From the NCBI GenBank assembly GCA_963713625.1, contig CAVQMN010000011.1:248001-312000 (forward strand): DNA of 64,000 nt, in the 5' to 3' direction. Positions 15,067 through 23,999 of this stretch are shown piece after piece. The notes below the pieces were generated by a model. That model made no database searches and was not told the DNA's origin. It saw nothing but the letters and a program-made list of their open reading frames with translations. Position numbers and translations under genes: made by a program. Positions within the stretch are counted from its first letter, which is position 1. Every line of letters begins with the position of its first letter. This DNA is from Bog-756 sp963713625 (GTDB lineage: Bacteria; Actinomycetota; Acidimicrobiia; Acidimicrobiales; RAAP-2).

Positions 15067-15921
15067 ATGCAGACTCGAGGTAGGAGAGTCAATCGATGGC
15101 TGGCGGCGGTGGCCGCACTGCTTATCGCGCTCGGCTCGATGCTGGTGATCGCCGGTTCGGCGTCAGCATCCACCCCGATCGGCCACTTTCCGACCATCAG
15201 GTTCTGGAATTCGTACGACGTGGTGACCATGAATGTTCCGCTCCGGGCGTGGTGCCCGAAGACCGAGCCGTTCTGTGAATGGCAACTCTTCGTGAACGAG
15301 CCCGACATTCCGCCTCAAACGGTGGTCGGTACGGCCACGGGGACGTCGGGCATCCTGACCGTTCACTACCCGAAGAACTTCTGCGGGGTGATCCAGGCCG
15401 ACGCCCTGGTCGGCCCGTCGCCGTGGCTCCTCCAGTTCGGGCACAAGAAGATGATCAAGACCGGGAAGTCGTGCAACGGGCCTCCTCCCACGAGCACGAC
15501 CAACCCTCCCGCCTCGACGACCACGACCAAGCCGCCCCACACCACCACCACGACCAAGCCGCCCCACACCACGACCACGACCAAGCCGCATCACACCACC
15601 CCCACCACCAAGCCGCACCACGCCGCCACCACCACCACCCAAGCCCTCCCGTTCACCTCGAGCTCGACACCCCCGGCTGCCGCCGCCGTGTCGGGTGGGT
15701 CGTCGGACCCGTCGACCGCAGCACCTGCCCAACTCCCGTTTACCGGCGCGGATGTCCGACCGCTGATCGTCATCGGCTCCGCCCTGATCCTGGCCGGCAT
15801 CTATATCCTCACGACGCTGGAGCAGCGACGCCGGGCCATGCGACGGATGGCCTACTCGATGCGGACGAGCCCGGCGCGGGGATACGCCACTCGAACCTCC
15901 AGGTGGTTCCTGGGCGACTGA
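15067..15921 (+). CDS. Secreted Thr/Pro-rich protein with LPXTG sorting signal
   Basis: 284 aa from ATG 15067, preceded by AAGGG at 8 nt. It has an N-terminal signal peptide with A-S-A-S-T-P cleavage, then a domain of about 110 residues with three cysteines. A low-complexity stalk of T-T-T-K-P-P-H-type repeats (about bases 15500-15640) follows. The end is L-P-F-T-G, a hydrophobic helix and a positive tail (E-Q-R-R-R-A). The LPXTG-helix-charge order indicates anchoring by sortase to the cell wall, though the tail after the helix is longer than usual. No sortase gene is in the window. The head domain is not recognised. Confidence 0.85.
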   Translation: MQTRGRRVNRWLAAVAALLIALGSMLVIAGSASASTPIGHFPTIRFWNSYDVVTMNVPLRAWCPKTEPFCEWQLFVNEPDIPPQTVVGTATGTSGILTVHYPKNFCGVIQADALVGPSPWLLQFGHKKMIKTGKSCNGPPPTSTTNPPASTTTTKPPHTTTTTKPPHTTTTTKPHHTTPTTKPHHAATTTTQALPFTSSSTPPAAAAVSGGSSDPSTAAPAQLPFTGADVRPLIVIGSALILAGIYILTTLEQRRRAMRRMAYSMRTSPARGYATRTSRWFLGD

Positions 15922-16017
15922 GCCGGGCCGTCCACGGCAGAAGGAGCGAGTCGAAGCGGTACAGTACGCTCACCGGTGACCGATTGTCCGGTTGTCAGAT
16001 GGCTGCGGGGGTGATCC

Positions 16018-17055
16018 ATGAAACTCGAGGTTCCGGTCCGCGGTGAACCCCAGGCCCCCCTCTTCCGTAGCCGGTTCGGGGGCCTGTGGGTCGACCGCAG
16101 CGACGCCCACGAGGTGCTGGCCGACCGTCTGGCCCGAGGTGAGGTCAGTCCCGACGATGCGGTGCTGCTGGCCCAGTACATCGACCACGGGTACACCGTG
16201 CTCCCCGGGGCGGTCAGCGACGAGGTGATCGATGACTACCTCGACTTCTTCGAGCATGCCTGGGACGACGCTCCCGCCACCATCTGCGCCTACCACCAGG
16301 GCCAGGTGCAGCGGATGTCACGGGATCTCTACGACAAGGTGGCCAAGGTCAGCTGCCTCCACTGGTACTACCCCCGGGCGGCAGAGATCATCTTCCCCCC
16401 GGCCGTGCTCCGGTTCATGACCCAGATCTACGACCGCCCACCCGTTGCCTTCCAATCGATGTCCATGCGCAAGGGGTCCCAGGAGCCCCTGCACATCGAT
16501 ACCGGCCCACTCACCCTGACCGAGCCGATGTCGATGGCCGCCTCGTGGGTGGCCCTCGAGGACGTGAAGCCACACTCCGGCGAGTTCCAGTTCGTGCCCG
16601 GGAGCCACCGGGTCCCCGAACTGCTTCACCACGGCGTGACCAAGGGCCACAACGGGGACATGGACGAGTACGGGAAGATCCTCTCCCGGATCCTCGAGGT
16701 CTGCGACGAGCGGGGGCTGAAGACGGAGTACTTCATGGCCAAGAAGGGCGACGTGCTCATCTGGCACGCCGACCTCATGCACGGTGGAGCGATGATCGAA
16801 GACCCCGACAGCACCCGGAAGAGCTTTATCGCCCATTTCATGCCTCTCGGAGTGATGCCGACGTTTTACGATTTCTCCGGTGTCGACGCCCTTCCCTACC
16901 CGAGCGGGGGCTACTGCCTGGACGATTTCCGGAAGGGTTCGCGGGACCGGGTCGACACCGGCCCGCCGACCAGGCGGCTCAAGGACCATGTTCCCCTTTC
17001 GATTCGGACACTGGCCCGGAAGCAAGTGGACAGATTCTCACCGACGGCCAAGTAG
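16018..17055 (+). CDS. Phytanoyl-CoA dioxygenase (PhyH) family protein
   Basis: 345 aa. The double-stranded beta-helix Fe(II) site is visible: H-x-D in E-P-L-H-I-D-T-G, and a distal His in W-H-A-D-L-M-H-G-G about 90 residues on, followed by a likely 2-oxoglutarate-binding Arg in S-T-R-K-S-F. PhyH-family enzymes hydroxylate lipids, small molecules or sugars. ATG 16018 follows G-G-G-G-G-T-G, and a TACAGT box lies at 15960-15965. A strong terminator follows the gene. The substrate is unknown; tailoring of the surface glycan or a lipid is possible given the neighbours. Confidence 0.85.
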   Translation: MKLEVPVRGEPQAPLFRSRFGGLWVDRSDAHEVLADRLARGEVSPDDAVLLAQYIDHGYTVLPGAVSDEVIDDYLDFFEHAWDDAPATICAYHQGQVQRMSRDLYDKVAKVSCLHWYYPRAAEIIFPPAVLRFMTQIYDRPPVAFQSMSMRKGSQEPLHIDTGPLTLTEPMSMAASWVALEDVKPHSGEFQFVPGSHRVPELLHHGVTKGHNGDMDEYGKILSRILEVCDERGLKTEYFMAKKGDVLIWHADLMHGGAMIEDPDSTRKSFIAHFMPLGVMPTFYDFSGVDALPYPSGGYCLDDFRKGSRDRVDTGPPTRRLKDHVPLSIRTLARKQVDRFSPTAK

Positions 17056-17116
17056 CGGCTGATCCCCGCCGAACGCCACAGAACACGAAGAGCGCCGAAA
17101 AAGAGCAGTCGACCAG

Positions 17117-17156
17117 GATCGGCCGATTCGAACGGCTTCGGGCGAATCGGCCGGTC
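17117..17156 (+). terminator. Hairpin terminator after the PhyH gene
   Basis: A 14-bp stem with one G-T pair (17117-17130 with 17143-17156) and a 12-nt loop lies 60 bp after the PhyH stop. A short T run follows about 20 bases on. Confidence 0.75.
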
Positions 17157-17252
17157 GCGTTTCGACGCTGCTACGATTTTTGCTCAGGGGGGCCTGCAGT
17201 GACAGTGGATCTCTGCGCCTTGCTGGGATAAGGCCGAAGATTGGGGGTGGGG

Positions 17253-19196
17253 GTGACTGCAGAAACGCAAGCTGTCGCGGTGACAGGACTAGCGGCAACG
17301 GAACGCGGGGAATCGGCTGTGCCCTCAGGTTCGATCGACGAAGGGTCTTCCCGCTGGCGGCGTTGGCTGCCGCCGACCGTCTGCGTCCTTCTCTACCTGG
17401 TTCTTTCCATCGTCCTCTACGGCGCATCGAACTCGGTCGGTGCGGGCCATATCACCGGGGTCCGGACGCAGGACCAGATTCAGCAGATCTGGTTTCTCGA
17501 ATGGGGATACTACGCACTGGCCCATGGCCACAACCCGTTCTTTACCCAGCTGCAGAACTATCCATTTGGCATCAATCTCGGGATCAATACGTCGATGCTG
17601 GCGCTCGGCGTGGTCTTCTCACCCATCACCGCACTGTTCGGGCCGATCGTGACGTGGAACATTCTCATGCGTTTGGCCCTCGTACTGTCGGCCGCGTCCA
17701 TGTGCTTCGTACTCCGCCGATGGACCTCTTGGTGGCCCGCCGCATTCATCGGAGGGCTGCTGTATGGATTCAGTGCCTTTACGACCTTCTTCAGCCTCGG
17801 GTACCTCTTCCTGATCTTCATACCCCTGCCTCCGCTGATCTTCCTGTTCCTCCACGAAATCCTCGTACGCCAGCGCTGGCGGCCGGTCCGAGCCGGCGTG
17901 GGGCTCGGCCTGGTGTGTGCCGTCCAATATCTGATCTCGTCCGAGCTGCTGGCCAGCACGGTCCTGATGGCTGCGATCGCCAGCCTTCTCGCCCTCATTG
18001 TCCGCCGGAAGGACCTGAAGGCAAAGCTCCCCTACATCAAGACAGCCTTCATTCCGGCACTGGTCATAGGAGGTGTGCTCCTGATCTATCCGGTGGTCTT
18101 CGCCTTCGCCGGGCCGGCTCATCTCAGCGGTGTGCCCAAGTTGCGCAAAGCCCACAGCGATGTCCTGGGTCACATCGTGCCGGGGCACTTGATCCGGTTC
18201 GTTCCCCACGTGTTCAAATCGGTCTGGAGGAACTTCACGCTCTACTTCTACTCAGCACCCACCTACCAGGGGATCCCCTTTCTCATTGCCATCGCCGCCA
18301 TTGTGGTGTGGCTGCGAAAACGGCCGGTCGTTCTCCTGGCCGGGGTGATGGCGGCCATTGCCTTTGTCCTGTCCCTCGGATCGAGCCTGGATGTCCATGG
18401 GCACATCTACGCCATTCCCCTTCCCTTCACCATTCTGGCGAAGTTGCCCGTTGCCGACGGCCTGACGGCCGGCCGGTTTTCGATGTTCATCGACCTCTTC
18501 GGCGCGGCCATCGTCGCCGTCGGGGTGGATGAGATCCACCGGCGGCTGACGCAATCGGATCGTCTGAGGTCCCTGTCCCGGCCCGAGAAGGGGGTAGTGG
18601 CGGCCGTCGTCGTGGCCGCCGTGGCATTGGTTGTCGCCATCCCCCTGCTTCCCCGGCACAGCCAAGACACCTCACCATCGAAAATTTCGTCCTTCTTCAC
18701 ATCGAGCGCGGCGGGCGCCATCCCCCCCGGCAGTGTGGTGCTCACGTACCCGTATCCGGCGGCGCCGACCGGCCAGTCGCTCTTCGGCAACCGGGACGTG
18801 GCCGCGGTGGGCGATGCCTTGTTGGACCAGGCGGTTTCCGGCATGCATTTTGATCTCATCGGGGGCTACGGATGGACGCCCGGGCCTGCCGACGTCTCCC
18901 CCAACCCCACGCCACTCGATCCACTGGCCGTCGAGGACCTGTTCAATGCCTCTTTCTACGGTTCGCCAACCCACGCGGAGAAAGCCGTGCTTTCCCACGC
19001 CAACCTGACCGAGGACCTCAGGCTGTTCCTGCACCGATACAACGTCGGGACCGTTCTGGTCTTGCCCATCGGCCGCAATCCGGCCGCCGTGGTGGACCAG
19101 ATGACGACGGCGATCGGCCCCCCGACACACGCTCATGGAGTGACCACCTGGTTCCACGTGCAGGAACGGTTGGCTGCTCAATCCTCCCGCACCTAG
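17253..19196 (+). CDS. Polytopic membrane protein, possible GT-C type glycosyltransferase
   Basis: 647 aa from GTG 17253, which has a G-rich ribosome binding site; TTG 17241 and GTG 17247 are alternatives. About twelve transmembrane helices fill residues 30-460. A soluble extracytoplasmic domain of about 190 residues follows. The first outside loop holds R-T-Q-D-Q-I-Q-Q-I-W-F, placed like the acidic catalytic loop of GT-C enzymes that use polyprenyl-phosphate sugars. The assignment is by topology only and I do not recognise a specific family. A TACGAT box at 17169-17174 may be its promoter. Confidence 0.65.
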   Translation: MTAETQAVAVTGLAATERGESAVPSGSIDEGSSRWRRWLPPTVCVLLYLVLSIVLYGASNSVGAGHITGVRTQDQIQQIWFLEWGYYALAHGHNPFFTQLQNYPFGINLGINTSMLALGVVFSPITALFGPIVTWNILMRLALVLSAASMCFVLRRWTSWWPAAFIGGLLYGFSAFTTFFSLGYLFLIFIPLPPLIFLFLHEILVRQRWRPVRAGVGLGLVCAVQYLISSELLASTVLMAAIASLLALIVRRKDLKAKLPYIKTAFIPALVIGGVLLIYPVVFAFAGPAHLSGVPKLRKAHSDVLGHIVPGHLIRFVPHVFKSVWRNFTLYFYSAPTYQGIPFLIAIAAIVVWLRKRPVVLLAGVMAAIAFVLSLGSSLDVHGHIYAIPLPFTILAKLPVADGLTAGRFSMFIDLFGAAIVAVGVDEIHRRLTQSDRLRSLSRPEKGVVAAVVVAAVALVVAIPLLPRHSQDTSPSKISSFFTSSAAGAIPPGSVVLTYPYPAAPTGQSLFGNRDVAAVGDALLDQAVSGMHFDLIGGYGWTPGPADVSPNPTPLDPLAVEDLFNASFYGSPTHAEKAVLSHANLTEDLRLFLHRYNVGTVLVLPIGRNPAAVVDQMTTAIGPPTHAHGVTTWFHVQERLAAQSSRT

Positions 19197-19242
19197 TGGT
19201 GATGATGTCGGCGCCGACACCGATGAACGGGGGATGCAGCCG

Positions 19243-19509
19243 ATGGGCCTGTTGAGTCGAATGCTGATTCCGCGCAAAGTCCGGAGAGTGGGCCATCCGG
19301 GGCGCGCCGTGAAACGGGCCGTGACACCGCGGAGCGTCAAAAAGGTCCGCCACGCCATGCACCCGGTGAGCAACGCCAAGTACTCGGCCGAGAGGTCGCT
19401 CAACACGAAGAGGCGCACGGCGTCAAGAGTGACCGTGTATCACCACGGCTCATGCCCTGTGAACCATCGCACCGCAGAGGCAGCGGCGAAATGCCGGCGG
19501 ACTCACTGA
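19243..19509 (+). CDS. Small very basic actinobacterial protein
   Basis: 88 aa from ATG 19243. It is rich in Arg, Lys and His: M-G-L-L-S-R-M-L-I-P-R-K-V-R-R, then R-A-V-K-R-A-V-T-P-R-S-V-K-K and H-P-V-S-N-A-K-Y-S-A-E-R-S-L. This resembles small basic proteins seen in other actinobacteria, often near mobile or accessory genes, from memory of the family style. The C-terminus has two cysteines. No function is known; nucleic-acid or membrane binding would fit the charge. Confidence 0.6.
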   Translation: MGLLSRMLIPRKVRRVGHPGRAVKRAVTPRSVKKVRHAMHPVSNAKYSAERSLNTKRRTASRVTVYHHGSCPVNHRTAEAAAKCRRTH

Positions 19510-19630
19510 GCTCCGACACCCGAACCTGATCGCCGTGAGGCCCACCGGGTGGTGTGGGCAGGGGTGGAGTCGTCACCCGACCCGCCCTTTCGCGGGCCCG
19601 CGCTTCCGAGCACCTTTCCGAGCCGGGCGC

Positions 19631-20274
19631 TCAGTCTCTCGCCGATCCGAAGTTCTCGGCGTACCACCTCGTCTCATGGTGATCCCGGGCGTCTGGGTCC
19701 GCCCGATGAGCGGGATCGAGCTTGCTCAGGATGCGGTCAAGCGTGCGGTAGTCACGTTGGCTGAGCACCCTGATGCCACTTCGGATCAACAGGGCGGCAC
19801 ACACGCCCTGACCGGCTTGATGACGGCCCTGTGTTCGTGCCCCTCGATAGATGACCTCAGATCCACAAGCGGCACTGGTGTCGGTGAGAAGTGCCAGACG
19901 GACCTGATTGTCCCGTGCCATTCCCAACATGGCCTGGGCGGCATCGATCATCGACCGAGTCCAGTCCTCTCCTGTATCACTGAGGACCCGCGCTCTGCCG
20001 TCGAGGACATCGAATCCGTCGCCACCGTGGATATCAGGAGTGGCCCGTGGAGTCCCGAAGGCGAGGTCCTCGGGGCAAAAGGTGACGACCTGGACATTGC
20101 TGAGTCGAAAATTTGTTCCGTGTGGGCGAAGGGAGCACCGTATGCACTCCCATCGACTCCACAGGGGACGCCTCGCAGGCAGGCACTGGCCAGGAGTCTC
20201 AGCGGGTCCCCCTCCGTAAACGTTGGCCAGGCCCGAATCTCAGCTTCGCTCGGGAGGTGGTCGGTCGTTGCCAT
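19631..20274 (-). pseudogene. DUF523-family gene broken by a frameshift
   Basis: The 644-bp span is not a multiple of three. The 5' part (ATG 20274) reads R-L-L-A-S-A-C-L-R-G-V-P-C-G-V-D-G-S-A-Y-G, the DUF523 N-terminal cysteine region. The rest is in another frame: V-T-F-C-P-E-D-L-A-F-G-T-P-R-A-T-P, then A-A-C-G-S-E-V-I-Y-R-G and G-Q-G-V-C-A-A-L-L, the family's conserved later motifs. The frames must join near 20080-20150, close to an AAAATTT run. A GAGG sits just before the start. Joined, the product would be about 214 aa. It could be a real pseudogene or a one-base sequence error. Confidence 0.75.
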
Positions 20275-20424
20275 GACCTCATTGTGCCCGGCAATCGATG
20301 GTGGCCGGCAATCGGCATGGTGAATACGGCTCCCCATCCGGAGAGATGGAGCACCCTCGGGATCGGAGGGCTAGCATGATTCTCACTGGCAGCCGTGTGA
20401 AGCCCGGCTGTGAAGGGAGGCGTT

Positions 20425-21111
20425 GTGTCGAAGCTAGGCATGGCCAGCGCAATGGTGACTGCGTCAGCGGCCTTGGGCCTGATGCTATGCCCGGGGCCGG
20501 CCGGGGCCTCTTCACCTCCCCCAACCATCGTTCGGCAACCGGTCAGCCGGCAAGTCGCCTACGGAAAGACGGCGACGTTCACCGCCGCGGCCACGAACAG
20601 TTCGACGGAGGTGTGGCAAAGGTCCGAGGACGGAGGGTCCTCCTGGGAGACCCTCCAGTCCGGAACCGATTCCACCCATGACGGGGTGACGACCTCCACG
20701 TTCACCACGGGGACGTTTACCCGCGCTGAGAACGGATGGGAGTTCAGAGATGCGTTCTGCAACGACCCGACGGGTGTGCCTTCAGGCATCCAGTGCTCAG
20801 GAACCGACGCCGCCGTTCTCACCGCCATCGGATCACCCGTGGTCACCAAGCAGCCCGAGAGCCAGCGTGTGCATGTGGACCACAAGGCGCACTTTTCGGC
20901 TGCAGCCAGCGGTAAGCCGACCCCGACCGTCCAGTGGCAAATCTCGAAGAACCACGGGAGAACGTGGTCCAATGCCGCAGGACAGCGTTCTACGACCTTC
21001 ACCAGCACCGCGCTGAGCACCGCTCAGAATGGTTGGCGGTTCCGAGCGGTGTTCACCAATGCCAATGGCTCGACCAGATCAAACGCCGCCACCGTGTCCG
21101 TCATAGGCTGA
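20425..21111 (+). CDS. Secreted protein with two Ig-like domains
   Basis: 228 aa from GTG 20425, preceded by a strong AAGGGAGG (20413-20420). A signal peptide ends near A-G-A-S-S. Two similar beta-sandwich repeats follow: one from P-T-I-V-R-Q-P-V-S, the other from P-V-V-T-K-Q-P-E-S. Each has a W-Q-x-S core and an N-G-W-x-F-R ending, like bacterial immunoglobulin-like domains in surface or exported adhesins. It has no membrane anchor and may be secreted free or bind the wall. Ligand unknown. Confidence 0.75.
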   Translation: MSKLGMASAMVTASAALGLMLCPGPAGASSPPPTIVRQPVSRQVAYGKTATFTAAATNSSTEVWQRSEDGGSSWETLQSGTDSTHDGVTTSTFTTGTFTRAENGWEFRDAFCNDPTGVPSGIQCSGTDAAVLTAIGSPVVTKQPESQRVHVDHKAHFSAAASGKPTPTVQWQISKNHGRTWSNAAGQRSTTFTSTALSTAQNGWRFRAVFTNANGSTRSNAATVSVIG

Positions 21112-21139
21112 CGGCCAGACAGTACCGCTCCTCTCAGGC

Positions 21140-21158
21140 GCAACCGGGGCCCCGTTGC
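21140..21158. terminator. Hairpin between convergent genes
   Basis: GCAAC...GTTGC closes a GGGG/CCCC stem (21140-21158), with a weaker outer pairing of CCTCTCAGG and CCTCTGAGG. It lies between the Ig-like gene and the convergent glycosidase gene. Confidence 0.45.
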
Positions 21159-21259
21159 TCCTCTGAGGCATCACGCTGGAGATCGAGGGACAAGCGAATT
21201 GCCCGGACATCCGACCGGGATGGGCTTGTCGACGCCAGCTACTCTGCCTGATCGACCGG

Positions 21260-22618
21260 CTACTGGCAAGCCGTCATCGAGTGATGGAGTGCGGGCGAGT
21301 TGAGAGCTTTCGCTATGGCGTACTTGTCGTCGGACATGTTGTAGATCGTTGGCTGCTGCTCCCACGGCTCTGTATTCCAGGTCCACGTGACCCAGCCACT
21401 GAACCGGAATCCGGCCAGATCACAACTCTGCTCCTCCCACGATACGAGGGTGTTGGCGGCCGTGGCCACTTTCGGAGTCTCCGATGCGTACTCACCGAAC
21501 TCTCCCATGATGACGGGCTCGTCCACCGTCTTGGCCGCCACTCCGATGCTCTTGATCTGCATGGATGCCGAACCGAAGATCGGATACATATGAAGGTCCA
21601 CAAAGTCGACCTGACTCTTTGAAGAAAGAGACGATTGAGGCCGACCAATCCTGTCGCCATGAGAGCTCAAACCCAGGGTAAATCCTACAGAGATGAGCGT
21701 CGGTGGGATACCGAGACTGTTCTCGGTCGAGCGAATCGTGGCGCTGAGTTGGTTCTCCCAGTGGAGGGTGTTGCTGTCGATCATGGCATTGCGCGAGGAG
21801 GAACTGGCCATATCGAACGCACCTTCGGTGGTTTGTACCGATTGGCTCGTCAGGTCGAGAGGCCACTCATTGGTATAGAAGATGGTCTCGCCCTGCAGCT
21901 CGAAGGAGAAGATATCCCCCATGTTGGCACCATCGGCGTACAGCGTCTTCACCAGGTTGCTCACGTAGGTTTCCTCGGCGGTCAGATAGTTGGGATCGAG
22001 GTAGTAGAGATTGATATCTCCGTTGGGATTTGGTGCAGGATCGTACGCTGGCTTGGGGACATCTTGATTGGGGAGTGACATCAGCGTCATCGAGACCCGG
22101 ATGTTGTAACTCCGGGCGAGATCAATGAAGTTGGCGACGTTCTCCCAGTAGGGATTGCCTGTCTCGGGCGTCCCGTCCTCTGCCTGGTTGAATCCGACAT
22201 GAACCACGTTGTATCCGTAGTATTCCATCGAGGCGAGTGCCTGGGCGGCGTCCTGCTTGTTATAGACATCGGGCGTGGAGCCGACGTCGAAGGCGGCAGT
22301 ATCACACAGCGTCCCTGCACTGTTCGTTACGGTCACACGTCGCACATAATCAGCACCTCTCGGTACGAACTTCTGAGGACTATTGTCAACGATCTTCTCG
22401 AACGATCCACCGCCGTTCGCCGGCACGGTCTCGATGGGATCGACCGGAGCCGTGGGGGACACCTTGGCGCCCCATGGTCCGTCGGGGAGCCTTCCGGTCT
22501 TCAGCGCCGTACAGGGTCGGTCCGTCTGTGCGGCAGATGGCGTCGCCGCGTGCGCTCCATGGGTATAGGTGAGAAATCCCAATGCCAAGGCTATGGATAC
22601 TGTGACGACTTTGGTCAT
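21260..22618 (-). CDS. Secreted glycoside hydrolase-like protein (cellulase-type TIM barrel)
   Basis: 452 aa from ATG 22618. A signal peptide ends at H-G-A-H-A-A. The order of motifs fits a clan-A type (GH5-like) barrel: Y-G-Y-N-V-V-H-V-G-F early, F-S-F-E-L-Q-G-E-T mid (candidate acid/base Glu), D-L-H-M-Y-P, and V-I-M-G-E-F-G-E-Y late (candidate nucleophile Glu). A second W-V-T-W-T-W-N strand follows. It would act on an extracellular polysaccharide. The N-terminal 80 residues are of unclear function. The family is inferred from these motifs, and the substrate is unknown. Confidence 0.7.
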   Translation of the reverse strand: MTKVVTVSIALALGFLTYTHGAHAATPSAAQTDRPCTALKTGRLPDGPWGAKVSPTAPVDPIETVPANGGGSFEKIVDNSPQKFVPRGADYVRRVTVTNSAGTLCDTAAFDVGSTPDVYNKQDAAQALASMEYYGYNVVHVGFNQAEDGTPETGNPYWENVANFIDLARSYNIRVSMTLMSLPNQDVPKPAYDPAPNPNGDINLYYLDPNYLTAEETYVSNLVKTLYADGANMGDIFSFELQGETIFYTNEWPLDLTSQSVQTTEGAFDMASSSSRNAMIDSNTLHWENQLSATIRSTENSLGIPPTLISVGFTLGLSSHGDRIGRPQSSLSSKSQVDFVDLHMYPIFGSASMQIKSIGVAAKTVDEPVIMGEFGEYASETPKVATAANTLVSWEEQSCDLAGFRFSGWVTWTWNTEPWEQQPTIYNMSDDKYAIAKALNSPALHHSMTACQ

Positions 22619-23002
22619 ATCCCTGCCATCTGCGATGCGCCCTCTTGTCGGTGACCCCGGGTGGATGCCAGTAGCCACCGGACGCCATCAGCTCGCCAGC
22701 CCTCACCTCGGCCGACACCGCCCATTGTAAGTCGTCTTTTCCGAGGGAAGGCGAGGGAGCCGTCCCTCGGCGATCCTGGAGTTCACACCCAGGCACACGG
22801 ATCAGCATTCTCCGCGGATCGGGTGCGCTTCACACCTGTCCGTTTTGACCAGGCCACGTTCACGAAGGGCACGTGGCCTGGGCACCGAGACCGGAAGCCG
22901 CGGGCATGGGTGTGATCGGTCTGCCTGCAAAGTGGTGATCAGTACGGTCGATGATCGTCGTTGGGTCGGTCGGGGACACCCAGGGCACTCGACAGGCCTG
23001 TG
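22619..23002. other. Divergent intergenic region with an 11-bp perfect inverted repeat
   Basis: No gene is seen in this 384-bp region. CCAGGCCACGT (22849-22859) and ACGTGGCCTGG (22871-22881) form a perfect inverted repeat with an 11-nt spacer. No gene ends here, so it is not an obvious terminator. It could be an operator for the methyltransferase gene to the right or a leftover of an element. Confidence 0.5.
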
Positions 23003-23767
23003 ATGATGGTGGGCGTGGATGACGACCGCCGCCTATCGTTCGGGGACGACGCTGAGCAATACGACCGGGCCCGGCCGTCCTACCCGGCTGCGGCGGTCGA
23101 TGCCGCTGTCGATGGCGTGGACATCCGACGAGTCTTGGACGTCGGGTGCGGCACGGGCATCGCGTCACAGCTGTTCCTCGACCGCGGGTGCGAGGTCGTC
23201 GGTGTGGAGCCGGACGAGCGGATGGCCACCATCGCCCACCGACGCGGTGTGAACGTCGTCGTCGCGCCGTTCGAAAACTGGACGGCCGCGGACCGATTCG
23301 ACCTCGTCGTCTCCGCTCAGGCGTGGCATTGGGTTGATCAGAACATCGCACCAACGGCAGCCGCCGACGCACTTCGCCCGGGTGGTCGACTGGCACTGCT
23401 CTCGAACGGCTACGAGGAAGTATCCCTGGGCGACGAGCTCGACGCGGTCTACCGCCAGTATGCACCCGAGATCGTCGCCAAGACGTTCGTGCTCGGGCGG
23501 CGCGCGCCAGGCCTCCGTTCGGCGCACGCGGGTTCGATCGAGGCGTGCGGACGGTTTGGACCCGTCGAGGAGCGGTCGTTCAGGTGGGAGCGTACCTATA
23601 CCTGTGACGAGTGGCTCGACCAGCTTCCGACACACAGCGACCACAGGACATTGCCCGTGGAAGTGCTCCGCACACTGTTGAGAAACATCCGTGCCGTGAT
23701 CGACGAGGGCGGCGGCACTCTCACCATCGGCCACACCACCGAATTGATGTTCGCCGCCCGCCACTAG
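23003..23767 (+). CDS. Class I SAM-dependent methyltransferase
   Basis: 254 aa from ATG 23003; ATG 23006 is equally possible. Type 11 methyltransferase: F-G-D-D-A-E-Q-Y-D-R-A-R-P-S-Y-P start, motif I V-L-D-V-G-C-G-T-G-I-A, V-V-G-V-E-P-D-E-R-M, and the typical S-A-Q-A-W-H-W-V-D. It belongs to the group often annotated as ubiquinone/menaquinone-type or small-molecule methyltransferases. It stands alone between divergent and convergent neighbours. The substrate is unknown. Confidence 0.82.
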   Translation: MMVGVDDDRRLSFGDDAEQYDRARPSYPAAAVDAAVDGVDIRRVLDVGCGTGIASQLFLDRGCEVVGVEPDERMATIAHRRGVNVVVAPFENWTAADRFDLVVSAQAWHWVDQNIAPTAAADALRPGGRLALLSNGYEEVSLGDELDAVYRQYAPEIVAKTFVLGRRAPGLRSAHAGSIEACGRFGPVEERSFRWERTYTCDEWLDQLPTHSDHRTLPVEVLRTLLRNIRAVIDEGGGTLTIGHTTELMFAARH

Positions 23768-23999
23768 GGCGGCCGAGATCTGCTCCGAAGCTGTGACGAT
23801 TGCCGAGGCAGGAACGTCGGTCCGATTTCGAAGTGCTGGCGGAACGGAGCCTTTTACGTCGGTGTCCCTCGGGTTCCAGTGTCCCCGCGTGTGTGACTAC
23901 CAGCCGAGTGCTGACCATGATTCGTGATGTCGATCTGTGAATCGAACTTCAGTGGTGCTCGGCGACAGGTGACCCCGATCCCCGTGGGGGGCAGTCGAT

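Noticed and set aside
15480..15650. Short tandem repeats that might be a CRISPR array or VNTR
   Set aside because: The repeats encode T-T-K-P-P-H units in frame in the LPXTG protein stalk; there are no spacers.
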